Shown in pieces: positions 33,139 through 43,044 of a DNA stretch of 64,000 nt. The notes under the pieces were generated by a model. It worked only from the letters and a program-made list of their open reading frames with translations, was not told the origin of the DNA and ran no database searches. The position numbers were made by a program, and so were the translations under genes. This DNA comes from Micromonospora purpureochromogenes (lineage in GTDB: Bacteria; Actinomycetota; Actinomycetes; Mycobacteriales; Micromonosporaceae): assembly GCF_900091515.1 (NCBI RefSeq), contig NZ_LT607410.1:1550001-1614000 (forward strand), written 5' to 3'. Each line of letters starts with the position of its first letter. The stretch's first letter is position 1.

Positions 33139-34530
33139 TCAGCCGGAGGCGCCGCCGGTGAAGTTCCACGCCGCCAGGCGCAGCGCCGGCGCCTCCCACC
33201 AGACCCCGTCCAGCCGGTCCGGCTGGCGCACCGGCCGTTGCCCGAGGCCGAGCACCGCGCCCGGCGCCAGCGCCCGCGGGTACGACTCGGTGAACCGGAA
33301 GTCGCGGACCGCCCGGGTCGGCACGCCGTCCTCGACCAGCCACACGCCGTTGCGGGTCAGCCCCGTGATCACCAGGCTCTTCGGATCGAGCACCCGGGTG
33401 TACCAGAAGTCGCTGACCAGCAGCCCGCGCTCCATCCCGGCGACCAGCGCGGCAGTGTCCCCGTCCGCCACCGCCCCGGGGGTGCCGTCGGCACCGTCGT
33501 CGGGCCGCCCGCCCCGGCCGGTTGCGGCGAGCAGGCGGAGGTTGCGGGGGATCGGGCCGAAGGTGGACGCGCCGACCATGCCGTGGCCGGTGGACCCGGT
33601 GCCCACCTCGGCACCGCTGCGCCGGTCGTGCGCCACCGCACGGGTCACCCCGGCCTCAACCAGCGACAGCGCCCGCCGGGCGGTGCCCTCCAGGTCGAAC
33701 GGGAGGGCGGAGGCGTGCAGCGGGTCGTCGACCAGGGTCACCGACGGGTCGAACTGGGCGGTGCCCGGCTCGGCGAAGGACTGCCGCTCGGCGTACCGCT
33801 TGCCGTTGAAGCCGTACCAGGAGAAGTTCTGCAACAGGTCGCCCACCGCGGCCGGCTCAAGCACCACCTCGTACCGGCCCGGGGACAGCTCCACCGGGTC
33901 GGCGGCGGCGCGCGCCTTGCCGGCGGCCCGGGCGCCCAGCGCCGTCCCGTCGAGGTCGGCCAGGCGGTCGGCGCAGAGCCGGGCCACCCCGTCCGCGCCG
34001 CCGGCCCGGGCGATGCCGTCCATCGCCGCCTCGGTGGTGCGGCCCTGCGCGGTGTGGCCGGCGGAGTTGGCGAACGCCCCGGACCGGTACGACGTCCGGC
34101 AGTAGCCCGCCGCCTCCAGGCCGCCCACCGCGTCGACGAAGGCGCGGACCCGGTCCGCCCGCGCGTCCGGCTCGGCGTAGGCGGTGTCCTCGTCGAGCAG
34201 GCCGCTGGAGCGCACCGCCGTGGGCGGGGTCAACCCCGGCCAGGCCGGGTCCGGCGGACAGAGCCGTGCCGCCGCCACCGTCCGCTCGACCAGCGCGTAC
34301 AGGCCGTCGGCGTCGACCAGGCTGCCCCCGCCGGCGGCGGTCCGGCCGTCGACGTGCAGCCGCAGCCGCACCGAGACCCCGGACTCGGCCACGTTCTGGT
34401 GGATGAAGGAGTTGGCGAACCGGGTCAGCGCCAGGTCGTGGCGGGTCACCGCCACCTCGGCCTGCGCGTCGGGGCCGGCCAGCCGGCGGACCAGCTCCAC
34501 CACCTGACCGGCGACGTCCAGCTCGGTCAT
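33139..34530 (-). CDS. TldE/PmbA-family metalloprotease-like subunit
   Basis: A 463-aa partner subunit of the TldD/TldE heterodimeric protease, which opens to cleave unfolded peptides and, in other bacteria, matures microcins and degrades CcdA. It lacks the HExxxH zinc motif, as expected for TldE. The characteristic core PGRYEVVLEPAAVGDLLQNFSWYGFNGKRYAERQSF and the C-terminal LLVSDFWYTRVLDPKSLVITGLTRNGVWLVEDG are present. The ATG at 34530 overlaps the tldD stop (ATGA), so both are made together. Physiological substrate in this organism unknown; in actinomycetes it could process a RiPP, but no precursor gene is adjacent. Confidence 0.9.
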   Translation of the reverse strand: MTELDVAGQVVELVRRLAGPDAQAEVAVTRHDLALTRFANSFIHQNVAESGVSVRLRLHVDGRTAAGGGSLVDADGLYALVERTVAAARLCPPDPAWPGLTPPTAVRSSGLLDEDTAYAEPDARADRVRAFVDAVGGLEAAGYCRTSYRSGAFANSAGHTAQGRTTEAAMDGIARAGGADGVARLCADRLADLDGTALGARAAGKARAAADPVELSPGRYEVVLEPAAVGDLLQNFSWYGFNGKRYAERQSFAEPGTAQFDPSVTLVDDPLHASALPFDLEGTARRALSLVEAGVTRAVAHDRRSGAEVGTGSTGHGMVGASTFGPIPRNLRLLAATGRGGRPDDGADGTPGAVADGDTAALVAGMERGLLVSDFWYTRVLDPKSLVITGLTRNGVWLVEDGVPTRAVRDFRFTESYPRALAPGAVLGLGQRPVRQPDRLDGVWWEAPALRLAAWNFTGGASG

Positions 34531-35963
34531 GCGCGCACCCCTACTCGGACGGAACGGAAGCGGGCCGGGGCGGCCGGGTGGCCGGTGTGGCCGACCTGGC
34601 CGGGCTGGCCCTTCCCGCAGTTGGGCGTGCCCCAGGCGACGGTCTCGGACGAGAGCATGTCCATCGAGCGCCAGAAGAGCGGGCCGATGCCGGTGTAGGT
34701 GGGGTTGCGCAGCATCCGCCCGCGCCGGCCGTTCTTCACCTCCCAGCCGATCTCGCAGCCGAACTGGAAGTTGAGCCGCTTGTCGTCGATCGACCAGGAG
34801 CGGTTGACGTCCATCAGCACCCCGTCGTCGGTGGCGGCGATGATCTCGTCGAGCGTGTGCGGGCCGGGCTCCAGTCCCACGTTGGTCATCCGCACCATCG
34901 GCAGCCGGGCCCAGCCGTCGGCCCGTACGCTGCCGCCGTAGTCGAGACCGGCGACGGCGGCCGAGTCCCGACCGGCGAGCACGCCCACCCAGCGCCCCTC
35001 GCGGACCGCGTCCCGGCGGACCGCCGGGGAGCCCTCGTCGTCGAAGCCGAAGCTGCCCAGCGCGCCCGGGATGGTCGGGTCGATGGTGACGTTCATCAGC
35101 TCGGAGCCGTAGCGCAGCGAGCCGAGCTGGGCCAGATCCAACCAGGACGTGCCCGCGAAGGCGGCCTCCCAGCCGAGGATGCGGTCCAGCTCGATGGCGT
35201 GGCCGACCGACTCGTGGATCTGCAACGCGAGCTGTTCGCCGCCGAGGATGAGGTCGGTCTCGCCGGCCGGGCACTCGGGCGCGGTGAGCAGCGCCCGGGA
35301 CTCCTCGGCGATGCGCGCGGCGTGCGCGGTGAGGTCCAGCGACTCGACCAGCTCCCAGCCGGTGGTGCCGTACTGGCCGCGGTAGCTGGGGTAGGAGCGG
35401 CGCTGGGTCTCGCCGTCACCGATGGAGGTGGCCGAGATGCCGCCGCCGCACTCGCGGATGCGCTGGTCGATCCGGTGCCCCTCGCTGGAGACGAACCACT
35501 TGGCGGTGTCCCAGATCTGGTAGAGCCCCTCGGCCAGGTCGGCGCCGTGCTCCCGCATCGTCGCGGTGGCCCCGACCAGCAGGTCGCCCTTGTCGGAGAG
35601 GGCGACGCCGAGCGGGTCGACCCGGCACGACGAGGCCCAGCTCGCCACGGCCGCTCCGGTCGACACCAGGTCGATCGGCGGGCCGGGCACCCGCGCGCTC
35701 GCGGCGGCGATCGCCGCGGCGCGCCGGCCGGCATCGCGGGCCGCGGCGTCGGAGAGCTCGGGTACGGCATGGAAGCCCCAGCTCGACCCGACCAGCGCTC
35801 GCACCCCCAGGCCGATGCTCTCGTCCTGGGTCAGCTCCTCGATGGCGCCGTTGCGGGCCGACATCGACTCGTAGCGGCGGTGCATCACCCGGGCGTCCGC
35901 GTACCGGGCGCCCGCGTCGAGGGCGGCCTGGACAGCGGCGGAGGCCGCGTCGAACTCGGTCAT
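34527..35963 (-). CDS. tldD: TldD zinc metallopeptidase
   Basis: A 478-aa catalytic subunit. The zinc/catalytic motif HESVGHAIELD (HExxxH) is at about residues 261-271. Family landmarks RRYESMSARNGAIEELTQDESIGLGVRAL (N-domain) and NVGLEPGPHTLDEIIAATDDGVLMDVNRSWSIDDKRLNFQFGCEIGWEVKNG (active-site groove) flank it, with TYTGIGPLFW and WGTPNCGKGQPGQ near the end. ATG at 35963 is used with AGGG 8 nt upstream; an in-frame start at 35993 is less likely. Forms an operon with the TldE gene. Confidence 0.93.
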   Translation of the reverse strand: MTEFDAASAAVQAALDAGARYADARVMHRRYESMSARNGAIEELTQDESIGLGVRALVGSSWGFHAVPELSDAAARDAGRRAAAIAAASARVPGPPIDLVSTGAAVASWASSCRVDPLGVALSDKGDLLVGATATMREHGADLAEGLYQIWDTAKWFVSSEGHRIDQRIRECGGGISATSIGDGETQRRSYPSYRGQYGTTGWELVESLDLTAHAARIAEESRALLTAPECPAGETDLILGGEQLALQIHESVGHAIELDRILGWEAAFAGTSWLDLAQLGSLRYGSELMNVTIDPTIPGALGSFGFDDEGSPAVRRDAVREGRWVGVLAGRDSAAVAGLDYGGSVRADGWARLPMVRMTNVGLEPGPHTLDEIIAATDDGVLMDVNRSWSIDDKRLNFQFGCEIGWEVKNGRRGRMLRNPTYTGIGPLFWRSMDMLSSETVAWGTPNCGKGQPGQVGHTGHPAAPARFRSVRVGVRA

Positions 35964-35996
35964 GCGCCCGACCCTAGGCGAGCCGACCGACATCCG

Positions 35997-36545
35997 TCAG
36001 GGGACCAGATCCTCCGGCCGGATCGTGGCGTGCACGGGCTCGGTCAGCGTCAAGGTCTCGCCGCGCTTGACCGAGGACTGTTCGACGTAGTTGCGGCCCC
36101 GGCGGCGGAAGAGGCGCATGCCACCCGTCTCCTGCTCGATCAGCAGGTACCACTCAATGCCGGAGGCGGCGTAGTAGTGCATCTTGAGCACCTTGTCGGT
36201 GGCCGCGTTGCTCGGCGAGATGATCTCGCAGATGAGCCGGACGTCGGCCGCCTCGATCATGAGTTCGTCCAGGTCGACCGGCCCGGTGATGACGAGATCG
36301 GGAATGGGGATCCGGCCCGGTCGGAGCCGGACGTTCACCGCCTCCAGGAGTTCCAGCCCGGCGGTCTCCGCCGCGGCTTCGAGGATGTTGCCCAACTTGC
36401 GCGAAATGCGCTGGTGGCGTGGAGTGGGGGCTGGGGTCACGTGGAGGCTCCCGTCGAAGAGTTCGACGCGTTGCTGCGTCTCGCCGAGGGCGAGGTACTC
36501 CTCTTCGGTCCACGGTCCCTCGTGGTCGAACACCGCCGCGGTCAT
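35997..36545 (-). CDS. Uma2-family (PD-(D/E)xK) putative endonuclease
   Basis: A 182-aa protein of the widespread PF05685/Uma2 family. WTEEEYLALGETQQRVELFDGSLHVTPAPTPRHQRI is the family N-terminus. The restriction-fold residues are Asp in IPIPDLVITG, Glu in LICEIISPSN and Lys in TDKVLKMHYYAASGIEWYLLIEQE. ATG at 36545. These proteins are predicted nucleases, often linked to mobile DNA, with unclear biology. It is separate from tldD (33-bp gap, same strand) and divergent from the peptide importer operon. Confidence 0.88.
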   Translation of the reverse strand: MTAAVFDHEGPWTEEEYLALGETQQRVELFDGSLHVTPAPTPRHQRISRKLGNILEAAAETAGLELLEAVNVRLRPGRIPIPDLVITGPVDLDELMIEAADVRLICEIISPSNAATDKVLKMHYYAASGIEWYLLIEQETGGMRLFRRRGRNYVEQSSVKRGETLTLTEPVHATIRPEDLVP

Positions 36546-36747
36546 GGTCACCTCCACCTCGTGCCGGCGCGAATCCTCCCGTGGGTGCCGCCACCATGGT
36601 CGCACCCGAGGTGCGACGGTGGTGGCACGACATCCAGTTGCCGGGGTGGATGTCCTGGTGAGGGCTGTTCACGCCCGTTGTCGACTCGTTACGCTGTGGG
36701 CCGCTGACAGCCCGCCGCTTGTAGCTTATTTTCACCCTCGAAGCTTT

Positions 36748-36766
36748 GTTGTAGGTTCTCTACAAC
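36748..36766. promoter_or_regulatory. Operator-like palindrome GTTGTAG-N5-CTACAAC
   Basis: Two 7-bp arms separated by GTTCT, 15 bp before the GTG of the first importer gene. The ends fit GTTG-N11-CAAC, a pattern repeated at 41131-41149 before the binding-protein gene of the same locus. Confidence 0.6.
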
Positions 36767-36781
36767 CTGAGGGAGGCGGTC

Positions 36782-37888
36782 GTGGACAGTCCGGAACCGG
36801 TGCCGTCCGGGCGCTCGGACGACCGCCCCGGCGTGCCGGAGCAGCGCGCCGCCGAGGCGCCCCACCTGCGCGTCGACGACCTGCGGGTCAGTTTCGCCAC
36901 CACCGACGGCGTGGTCCGGGCCGTGGACGGGGTCTCCTTCGACGTGGCGCGCGGGCGCACCCTCGGCATCGTCGGCGAGTCCGGCTCCGGCAAGAGCGTC
37001 ACCTCGCTGGCCATCCTGGGTCTGCACGACGCCAAGCGGACCACCATCACCGGGGAGATCACCCTCGGCGGCCGTCAACTGGTCGGCCTCGGAGACGAGG
37101 AGGTGCGCCGGCTGCGCGGCCGGGACATGGCGATGATCTTCCAGGACCCGCTGTCCGCGCTGCACCCCTACTACACGGTGGGCCGGCAGATCGCCGAGGC
37201 GTACCGGGTGCACCACCCGGGGGCGGGTCGGCGGGAGGCGCGTACCCGGGCGGTCGACATGCTCGGCCGGGTCGGCATCCCGCAGCCGGCGCGTCGCTTC
37301 GACCAGTACCCGCACGAGTTCTCCGGCGGCATGCGACAGCGGGCGATGATCGCGATGGCGCTGATCAACGACCCCGACCTGCTGATCGCCGACGAGCCGA
37401 CCACCGCCCTCGACGTGACCGTGCAGGCGCAGATCCTGGACCTGCTCACCGACCTGCAGGCCGAGTTCCACTCGGCGATCATCCTGATCACCCACGACCT
37501 GGGCGTGGTCTCCCAGGTCGCCGACGACGTGCTGGTCATGTACGGGGGCCGGGCGGTCGAGCGGGGCACGGTCGAGCAGGTGCTGCGGCGCCCGCAGCAC
37601 CCGTACACCTGGGGGTTGCTGTCGAGCGTGCCCTCGCTGCACGGCGACGCGGACGCGGACCTGGTGCCGATCCCCGGCACGCCGCCCTCGCTGATCAACC
37701 TGCCGTCGGGCTGCGCGTTCCACCCGCGCTGCCGGTACGCCGGCCGCAACGGTGACCGCTCGCGCACCGAGGTGCCCGAGCTGGGCCCGGCGGGCGAGGC
37801 CGGCCACCTGGTCGCCTGTCACCTGTCGGCGCAGGAGCGCACCCGGCTCTACCAGGAGGATGTCGCACAGGTGGGGGTGGCTCGGTGA
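36782..37888 (+). CDS. Oligopeptide/dipeptide ABC importer ATPase (OppD/DppD type)
   Basis: A 368-aa NBD of a class I peptide/nickel-type importer. Walker [11 protein letters not shown]-loop [23 protein letters not shown], signature EFSGGMRQR, Walker [13 protein letters not shown] and switch His in LITHDLGVV. The C-terminal oligo_HPY region ([16 protein letters not shown] ... [10 protein letters not shown]) includes Cys residues that in homologues bind an Fe-S cluster. GTG at 36782 follows GGGAGG. First gene of a five-gene locus; the ATPase dimer is formed with the next gene product. Confidence 0.93.
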   Translation: MDSPEPVPSGRSDDRPGVPEQRAAEAPHLRVDDLRVSFATTDGVVRAVDGVSFDVARGRTLGIVGESGSGKSVTSLAILGLHDAKRTTITGEITLGGRQLVGLGDEEVRRLRGRDMAMIFQDPLSALHPYYTVGRQIAEAYRVHHPGAGRREARTRAVDMLGRVGIPQPARRFDQYPHEFSGGMRQRAMIAMALINDPDLLIADEPTTALDVTVQAQILDLLTDLQAEFHSAIILITHDLGVVSQVADDVLVMYGGRAVERGTVEQVLRRPQHPYTWGLLSSVPSLHGDADADLVPIPGTPPSLINLPSGCAFHPRCRYAGRNGDRSRTEVPELGPAGEAGHLVACHLSAQERTRLYQEDVAQVGVAR

Positions 37889-37943
37889 GCGCGAGGAACG
37901 CAGCGCAGCGGAGTCCCGCAGTCGCGAACGAAGGCAGGTTCCG

Positions 37944-39086
37944 GTGAGCGCGGAGGTCGAGAGCAGGGTGGCAGCCGACGAACCGCTGCTGCGGGTACGC
38001 GGGCTGACCAAGCACTTCCCGGTGCGCACCGGACTGCGTAGCCGGGGGCTGGTGCGGGCGGTCGACGGGTTGGACTTCGACGTGCGGCCGGGGGAGACCC
38101 TGGGCCTGGTCGGGGAGTCCGGCTGCGGCAAGACCACCACCGGCCGGATGCTGGTGCGGCTGCTGGAGCCCAGCGCCGGGACCATCGAGTTCGCCGGTCG
38201 GGACATCACCCACGCCCGGCGTCGGGAGCTGCGGCCGCTGCGGCAGGACCTTCAGATCATCTTCCAGGACCCGTACGCCTCGCTGAACCCCCGGCACACC
38301 GTGGGCCGGATCGTGGCGATGCCGTTGCAGGTCAACGGCATCGACCCGCCCGGCGGGGTGCGCAAGCGGGTGCAGGAACTGCTGGAGCTGGTCGGGCTGA
38401 ACCCGGAGCACTACAACCGCTACCCGCACGAGTTCTCCGGCGGGCAGCGGCAGCGCATCGGCATCGCCCGGGCGCTGGCGCTGCGGCCGAAGCTGATCGT
38501 CGCCGACGAGCCGGTCTCCGCGCTGGACGTCTCGATCCAGGCGCAGGTGATCAACCTGCTCCGGGACCTGCAACGCGACCTCGATCTGGCGTTCGTGTTC
38601 ATCGCCCACGACCTGGCCGTGGTGCGGCACTTCTGCCAGCGGGTCGCCGTCATGTACCTCGGCCGGATCGTCGAGATCGGCGACCGGGCCGACATCTACG
38701 AACGGCCGCAGCATCCGTACACCCGGGCCCTGCTGTCGGCGATCCCGGACGTGACGGCGCTCGGCCCGGCCGGACGGATCCGGCTGGCCGGCGACGTCCC
38801 GACGCCGCTGGACCCGCCCTCGGGCTGCCGGTTCCGGACCCGCTGCTGGAAGGCGCAGGACGTCTGCGCCACCGAGGAGCCGGCCCTGGTGCCCCGGGAC
38901 GGCGGCCGGCAGGCCACCGCCTGCCACTTCCCCGAAGGGGAATCGGCTGGCACGAGCCCGGAGGCCGGCCCGGTGGCCGCCGCCGGCCCGGTCGTCCCGG
39001 TGCAACCGACGGAGTCGACGGCTCCGGCCGGGTCAACGCCCCCGGCCGGGTCGGTGGGCGCGAGCGGCGAGGAGGTGGCGAAGTGA
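37944..39086 (+). CDS. Oligopeptide/dipeptide ABC importer ATPase (OppF/DppF type)
   Basis: A 380-aa NBD with N-terminal [25 protein letters not shown], Walker [26 protein letters not shown], signature EFSGGQRQR, Walker [13 protein letters not shown] and [11 protein letters not shown]. Oligo_HPY motif [18 protein letters not shown] and [14 protein letters not shown] close the conserved part. A further ~45 residues ([17 protein letters not shown]...) are a low-complexity tail. GTG at 37944 is selected; the gap to the preceding gene is a 55-bp linker bounded by GGTGAGCGCG repeats. Stop overlaps the next start (GTGA). Confidence 0.92.
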   Translation: MSAEVESRVAADEPLLRVRGLTKHFPVRTGLRSRGLVRAVDGLDFDVRPGETLGLVGESGCGKTTTGRMLVRLLEPSAGTIEFAGRDITHARRRELRPLRQDLQIIFQDPYASLNPRHTVGRIVAMPLQVNGIDPPGGVRKRVQELLELVGLNPEHYNRYPHEFSGGQRQRIGIARALALRPKLIVADEPVSALDVSIQAQVINLLRDLQRDLDLAFVFIAHDLAVVRHFCQRVAVMYLGRIVEIGDRADIYERPQHPYTRALLSAIPDVTALGPAGRIRLAGDVPTPLDPPSGCRFRTRCWKAQDVCATEEPALVPRDGGRQATACHFPEGESAGTSPEAGPVAAAGPVVPVQPTESTAPAGSTPPAGSVGASGEEVAK

Positions 39087-40093
39087 GTCTGTCCCCGGTC
39101 GAGGGTCTGGCGCTGGCCGAGATCGAGTCCGGCGGCGAGGGCGACGCGCCGCGGAGCAGAGGCATCGTCGGCCGGTCACCCGGCCAGCTCGCGCTGGCCC
39201 GGCTGCGCCGGGACCGGACCGCCCGGGTCAGTGCCGCCCTGCTGGTCTTCTTCGTGGTGGTGGCGCTGGTCGCCCCGCTGCTCTCGATGGTGTACGGCGT
39301 CGGTCCCGGCGAGGACTTCAAGGACAAGCTGGACCAGTGCTGCGGCATGCCGCTGGGCTACCTGGGCGGCATCTCCGGCGAGCACTGGTTCGGGCTGGAG
39401 CCCGGCACCGGCCGGGACATCTTCATCCGGATGGTGTACGGCCTGCGGACCTCCCTGCTGATCGCCTTCTCGGCGGCGGTGCTCAGCACCGCGCTCGGCA
39501 TGACGCTCGGTGTCGTCGCCGGCTACCTGGGCGGCTGGATCGACGCGGTGATCACCTGGATCACCGACCTGGTGCTGGCCATGCCGTTCCTGATCATCGC
39601 GCTGGCCCTGATGCCGACGCTGGTGCTGCGCTTCTACGGCGAGCGCGATGCGGTGCCCGAGGCGTTCGGCGTGGCGATGCTGATCGCGATCTTCGTGGTC
39701 TTCGGTTGGACCAGCACCGCCCGGCTGGTCCGCGGGCAGGTGATCGCGCTGCGCGAGCGGGAGTTCGTGGAGGCGGCCCGGGCCAGCGGCGCCGGCCTGG
39801 GGCACATGCTCTTCCGGCAGCTGCTGCCGAACATCTGGGCGCCGATCCTGGTGGCCTTCTCGCTGGCGGTGCCGCAGTTCATCACCAGCGAGGCGGCGCT
39901 GGCCTTCATCGGGGTCGGCCTGACCGACGAGACGCCGAGCTTCGGCCGGATGATCTACCGGAGCCTGGACTACCTCCAGACCGACCCGGCGTACGTCTTC
40001 TTCCCCGGCGTCACCATCTTCGCGCTGGTGCTGGCCTTCAACCTCTTCGGGGACGCGCTGCGCGACGCGCTTGACCCGAAGTCGTCGCGGTAG
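39083..40093 (+). CDS. Peptide ABC importer permease (OppC/DppC type)
   Basis: A 336-aa inner-membrane permease. The N-terminal OppC_N segment ([35 protein letters not shown]) is followed by the BPD_transp_1 domain with [21 protein letters not shown], the EAA loop that docks the ATPase. Six helices. An extracytoplasmic insertion with [11 protein letters not shown] is present between helices one and two. GTG at 39083 overlaps the previous stop by 4 nt. Confidence 0.92.
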   Translation: MSLSPVEGLALAEIESGGEGDAPRSRGIVGRSPGQLALARLRRDRTARVSAALLVFFVVVALVAPLLSMVYGVGPGEDFKDKLDQCCGMPLGYLGGISGEHWFGLEPGTGRDIFIRMVYGLRTSLLIAFSAAVLSTALGMTLGVVAGYLGGWIDAVITWITDLVLAMPFLIIALALMPTLVLRFYGERDAVPEAFGVAMLIAIFVVFGWTSTARLVRGQVIALREREFVEAARASGAGLGHMLFRQLLPNIWAPILVAFSLAVPQFITSEAALAFIGVGLTDETPSFGRMIYRSLDYLQTDPAYVFFPGVTIFALVLAFNLFGDALRDALDPKSSR

Positions 40094-40103
40094 GGGTGCC
40101 GAC

Positions 40104-41090
40104 ATGGCCCGTTTCCTGATCAAGCGGATCTTCTCCGCCGCCCTCACCCTCTTCGTGGTGAGCGTGCTGACCTTCCTGATGTTCTTCGCGCTGCCCCGCG
40201 ACCCGGTCAACGGCATGTGCCCGAAGAACTGCAACCCGGAGCGGCTGGAGCGGGTACGCCAGGAGCTGGGGCTGCGCGATCCGCTCGTCACCCAGTACGC
40301 CGGCTACATGAAGGGCATCTTCACCGGCCGGGATCTGGGCAGCGCCCAGGGTGGTCGGTGTGACGCCCCCTGCCTGGGCTGGTCGTACGTGGCCAACGAG
40401 GCGGTCTCCGACACCATCGCCCGGGTGCTGCCGGTGACGCTGAGCATCGTGATCCCGGCGGCGATCCTCTGGTTGCTGCTCGGGGTGGGTCTCGGCATGA
40501 TCTCCGCGCTGCGTCGGGGCACCTGGGTGGACCGGGTCGCGATCGGCTTCTCGCTGACCGGCGCCTCGTTGCAGCTCTACTTCGTCGGCGCGGTGCTGCT
40601 GCTGGTCTTCGTCTACACGACGCGGCTGCTCCCGGTCCCCGGCTACACGTCGATCCTCGACAACCCGCTGAAGTGGGCGAGCGGGTTGGTGCTCGCCTGG
40701 GTCGCGCTGGCCTTCCTCTTCTCCGCCATCTACGCCCGGCTGTCCCGGGCGCAGATGCTGGAGACGCTGTCGGAGGACTTCGTCCGGACCGCGCGGGCCA
40801 AGGGCCTGGCCAAACCCCAGGTGTACGGGCGGCACGCGCTGCGCGCGGCGATCACCCCGGTGGTCACCATCGCCGGGCTGGACGTCGGCGGGGCGCTGGG
40901 CGGCACGGTGATCACCGAGCTGACCTTCGGCCTGACCGGGCTGGGGCGTACCGCCGTGGACGCGGTCAAGGGCGGTGACCTGCCCACCATCATGGCCACC
41001 GTGCTGATCGCGGCCTTCTTCGTGGTGGTCGCCAACCTGGTGGTGGACCTGCTCTACGCCGCGATCGACCCGCGGGTGCGGCTGGGCTGA
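40104..41090 (+). CDS. Peptide ABC importer permease (OppB/DppB type)
   Basis: A 328-aa permease starting MARFLIKRIFSAALTLFVVSVLTFLMFFALPRDPV, the standard DppB opening. The first periplasmic loop contains CPKNCNPERLERVRQELGLRDPLVTQYAGYMKGIFTGRDLG. The EAA loop is VRTARAKGLAKPQVYGRHALRAAITPVVT. ATG at 40104 lies 10 bp after the DppC stop. Two Cys pairs in loops could form disulfides. Confidence 0.92.
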   Translation: MARFLIKRIFSAALTLFVVSVLTFLMFFALPRDPVNGMCPKNCNPERLERVRQELGLRDPLVTQYAGYMKGIFTGRDLGSAQGGRCDAPCLGWSYVANEAVSDTIARVLPVTLSIVIPAAILWLLLGVGLGMISALRRGTWVDRVAIGFSLTGASLQLYFVGAVLLLVFVYTTRLLPVPGYTSILDNPLKWASGLVLAWVALAFLFSAIYARLSRAQMLETLSEDFVRTARAKGLAKPQVYGRHALRAAITPVVTIAGLDVGGALGGTVITELTFGLTGLGRTAVDAVKGGDLPTIMATVLIAAFFVVVANLVVDLLYAAIDPRVRLG

Positions 41091-41130
41091 CGCCGTCGCG
41101 GGTCGGGAGCGGACACCCGATGTACGCGTC

Positions 41131-41149
41131 GTTGAAATTTAGCGACAAC
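41131..41149. promoter_or_regulatory. GTTG-N11-CAAC motif before the binding-protein gene
   Basis: GTTGAAATTTAGCGACAAC, with the same 19-bp outer geometry as the palindrome at 36748-36766. The gap 41091-41245 is also locally AT-rich (TTTTCTTCTTTACGA), suggesting a second promoter for the binding-protein gene. Confidence 0.45.
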
Positions 41150-41245
41150 TGTTACACAACTCGAAGGTTTTCTTCTTTACGATCCTCGGGACGTCGGCGG
41201 GTCCCCGCCCGGCGCCCGCAGAGCACACGGTGGAGGAGGTACGAC

Positions 41246-42988
41246 ATGCGACCACGGGTGGCGGCAGCCGCATCCGGCGCTATCGCACTGGTTGTGGCGT
41301 TGGGCGCGTGCACGAAGAACACGGACGACGGCCCGGTGGTGGACAACAACCGCAAGCAGACCGGGGTGATCGCGACCGACCCGAAGGACTCCCAGGGGCC
41401 GGCGGCCGAGGTCGAGGGGGCCCAGAAGGGCGGGACCTTCAGCATCATCCGGGAGACCCCCATCTCCCATCTGGACCCGCAGCGGACGTACTCGTTCGCC
41501 GGCCTGATGGCCAACCCGCTCTTCGCCCGCTACCTGACCACCTGGAAGGACGACGGCAAGGGCGGCCTGGTGCTCGTCGGTGACCTGGCCGAGACGCCCG
41601 GCACCAACGTCAACAACGACTGCAAGGTCTGGGAATTCAAGATCAAGGACGGGGTGAAGTTCGAGGACGGCAGCGCGATCACCGCCAAGGAGATCGCGTA
41701 CGGCATCGCCCGCTCCTTCGACCCGGACCTGCCCGGCGGCCCGACCTACATCCAGGAGTGGCTGGCCGACAGCCCGCAGTTCGACACCAAGTGGGACTTC
41801 AAGAAGAACAAGACCGGGCTACCCCCGGGGCTGACCACGCCGGATGCGAAGACGCTGCGCTTCGAGTTCGCCAAGCCCCGCTGCGACCTGCCGTTCGCCG
41901 TCTCACTGCCGACCACCGCGCCGCTGAAGCCGGAGATGGACACCGGCGTCAACCTCGACCAGAAGCCGTTCTCGTCGGGGCCGTACAAGGTCGCCAAGCA
42001 CCAGGTCGGCGTGCAGCTGACCCTGGACCGCAACCCGAACTGGGACCCGAAGACCGACCCGGTGCGGCACCAGTACCCGGACCAGTTCGTCTGGACGTTC
42101 GGCCCGACCGCCGACGCCGCGAACAACCGGGTGATCGCCGACAACGGCGCGGACCAGAGCGGGCTCGCGTGGAACTTCGTGCCCGCCTCGCTGGTGGCCA
42201 AGGTCGCCGGTGACGCCAACCTGAAGTCGCGGACCATCCTCTCCCCGACGCCGAGCGCCAACCAGCTGGTCATCAACACCCAGCGGGTCACCGACCTCAA
42301 GGTCCGGCAGGCGCTCAACTACGCCATCGACCGCGACGGCCTGATCAAGACCATCGGCGGCTCCACCGTGGCGGCCCCGCTGACCACGCTGATGCCGCCG
42401 GCGACGATCGGCTACCAGGCGTACGACGCGTACCCGGCGGGCGCCAGCGGCGACATCGACAAGGCCAAGGAACTGCTCGGCGGCCAGACCCCGCAGCTCG
42501 TCCTCGGCGCCTCCGACGACTCGTCGGAGCAGGAGATGGCCACCCAGATCAAGAGCAACCTGGAGAAGGCCGGCTTCAAGATCACGATCCGGAACATCCC
42601 GGACGACGCCAAGCTCGACGAGATCAAGAAGAAGAACAACCCCTGGGACCTGTACATCGGCAACTGGGCGGCGGACTGGCCGAGCGGCGCGTCCATCCTG
42701 CCGGTGCTCTACGACGGCCGGTCGATCAAGGCCGAGGGCAACAGCAACCAGTCCTACTTCAACGACCCGGCCATCAACGCCGAGTTCGACCGGATCCTGG
42801 CCATGTCCCCGGCCGACCAGGGCCCGGAGTGGGGCAAGCTCGATGAGCGGATCATGAAGGAGCACGCCCCGGTGGTGCCGCTCTACGTCGACGTGGCCTA
42901 CGTCGTGCACGGCTCCAAGGCCGGCGGGGTCTTCATCTCCAGCGTCTTCGGCTACCCGTCCTTCGTCAACGCGCACGTCAAGCAGTAA
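41246..42988 (+). CDS. Peptide ABC importer solute-binding lipoprotein
   Basis: A 580-aa SBP_bac_5 protein. Signal peptide with lipobox (GAIALVVALGAC, Cys ~20), then a linker and the domain opening GGTFSIIRETPISHLDPQRTYSFAGLMANPLFARYL. CKVWEFKIKDGVKFEDGSAITAKEIAYGI and NQLVINTQRVTDLKVRQALNYAIDRDGLIKTIGG are classical family motifs. It captures peptides outside the membrane for the importer encoded upstream. ATG at 41246 has GGAGGAGG 6 nt before it. It is last in the locus, D-F-C-B-A, rather than first as usual. Ligand unknown. Confidence 0.93.
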   Translation: MRPRVAAAASGAIALVVALGACTKNTDDGPVVDNNRKQTGVIATDPKDSQGPAAEVEGAQKGGTFSIIRETPISHLDPQRTYSFAGLMANPLFARYLTTWKDDGKGGLVLVGDLAETPGTNVNNDCKVWEFKIKDGVKFEDGSAITAKEIAYGIARSFDPDLPGGPTYIQEWLADSPQFDTKWDFKKNKTGLPPGLTTPDAKTLRFEFAKPRCDLPFAVSLPTTAPLKPEMDTGVNLDQKPFSSGPYKVAKHQVGVQLTLDRNPNWDPKTDPVRHQYPDQFVWTFGPTADAANNRVIADNGADQSGLAWNFVPASLVAKVAGDANLKSRTILSPTPSANQLVINTQRVTDLKVRQALNYAIDRDGLIKTIGGSTVAAPLTTLMPPATIGYQAYDAYPAGASGDIDKAKELLGGQTPQLVLGASDDSSEQEMATQIKSNLEKAGFKITIRNIPDDAKLDEIKKKNNPWDLYIGNWAADWPSGASILPVLYDGRSIKAEGNSNQSYFNDPAINAEFDRILAMSPADQGPEWGKLDERIMKEHAPVVPLYVDVAYVVHGSKAGGVFISSVFGYPSFVNAHVKQ

Positions 42989-43003
42989 CTCGCGGTAGGG
43001 ACG

Positions 43004-43035
43004 GGCCCCGGTCGACAACGGTGTCGGCCGGGGCC
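43004..43035. terminator. Strong hairpin terminator after importer locus
   Basis: GGCCCCGGTCGACA (43004-43017) pairs with TGTCGGCCGGGGCC (43022-43035) with one G-T pair and a 4-nt loop, between convergent stop codons at 42988 and 43045. Confidence 0.85.
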
Positions 43036-43044
43036 TTCCGCGTC

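Noticed and set aside
33139..35963. tldD/tldE as part of a RiPP (lasso or linaridin) biosynthetic cluster
   Set aside because: No precursor peptide, maturase or dedicated exporter is adjacent; neighbours are sdh genes and a Uma2 nuclease.
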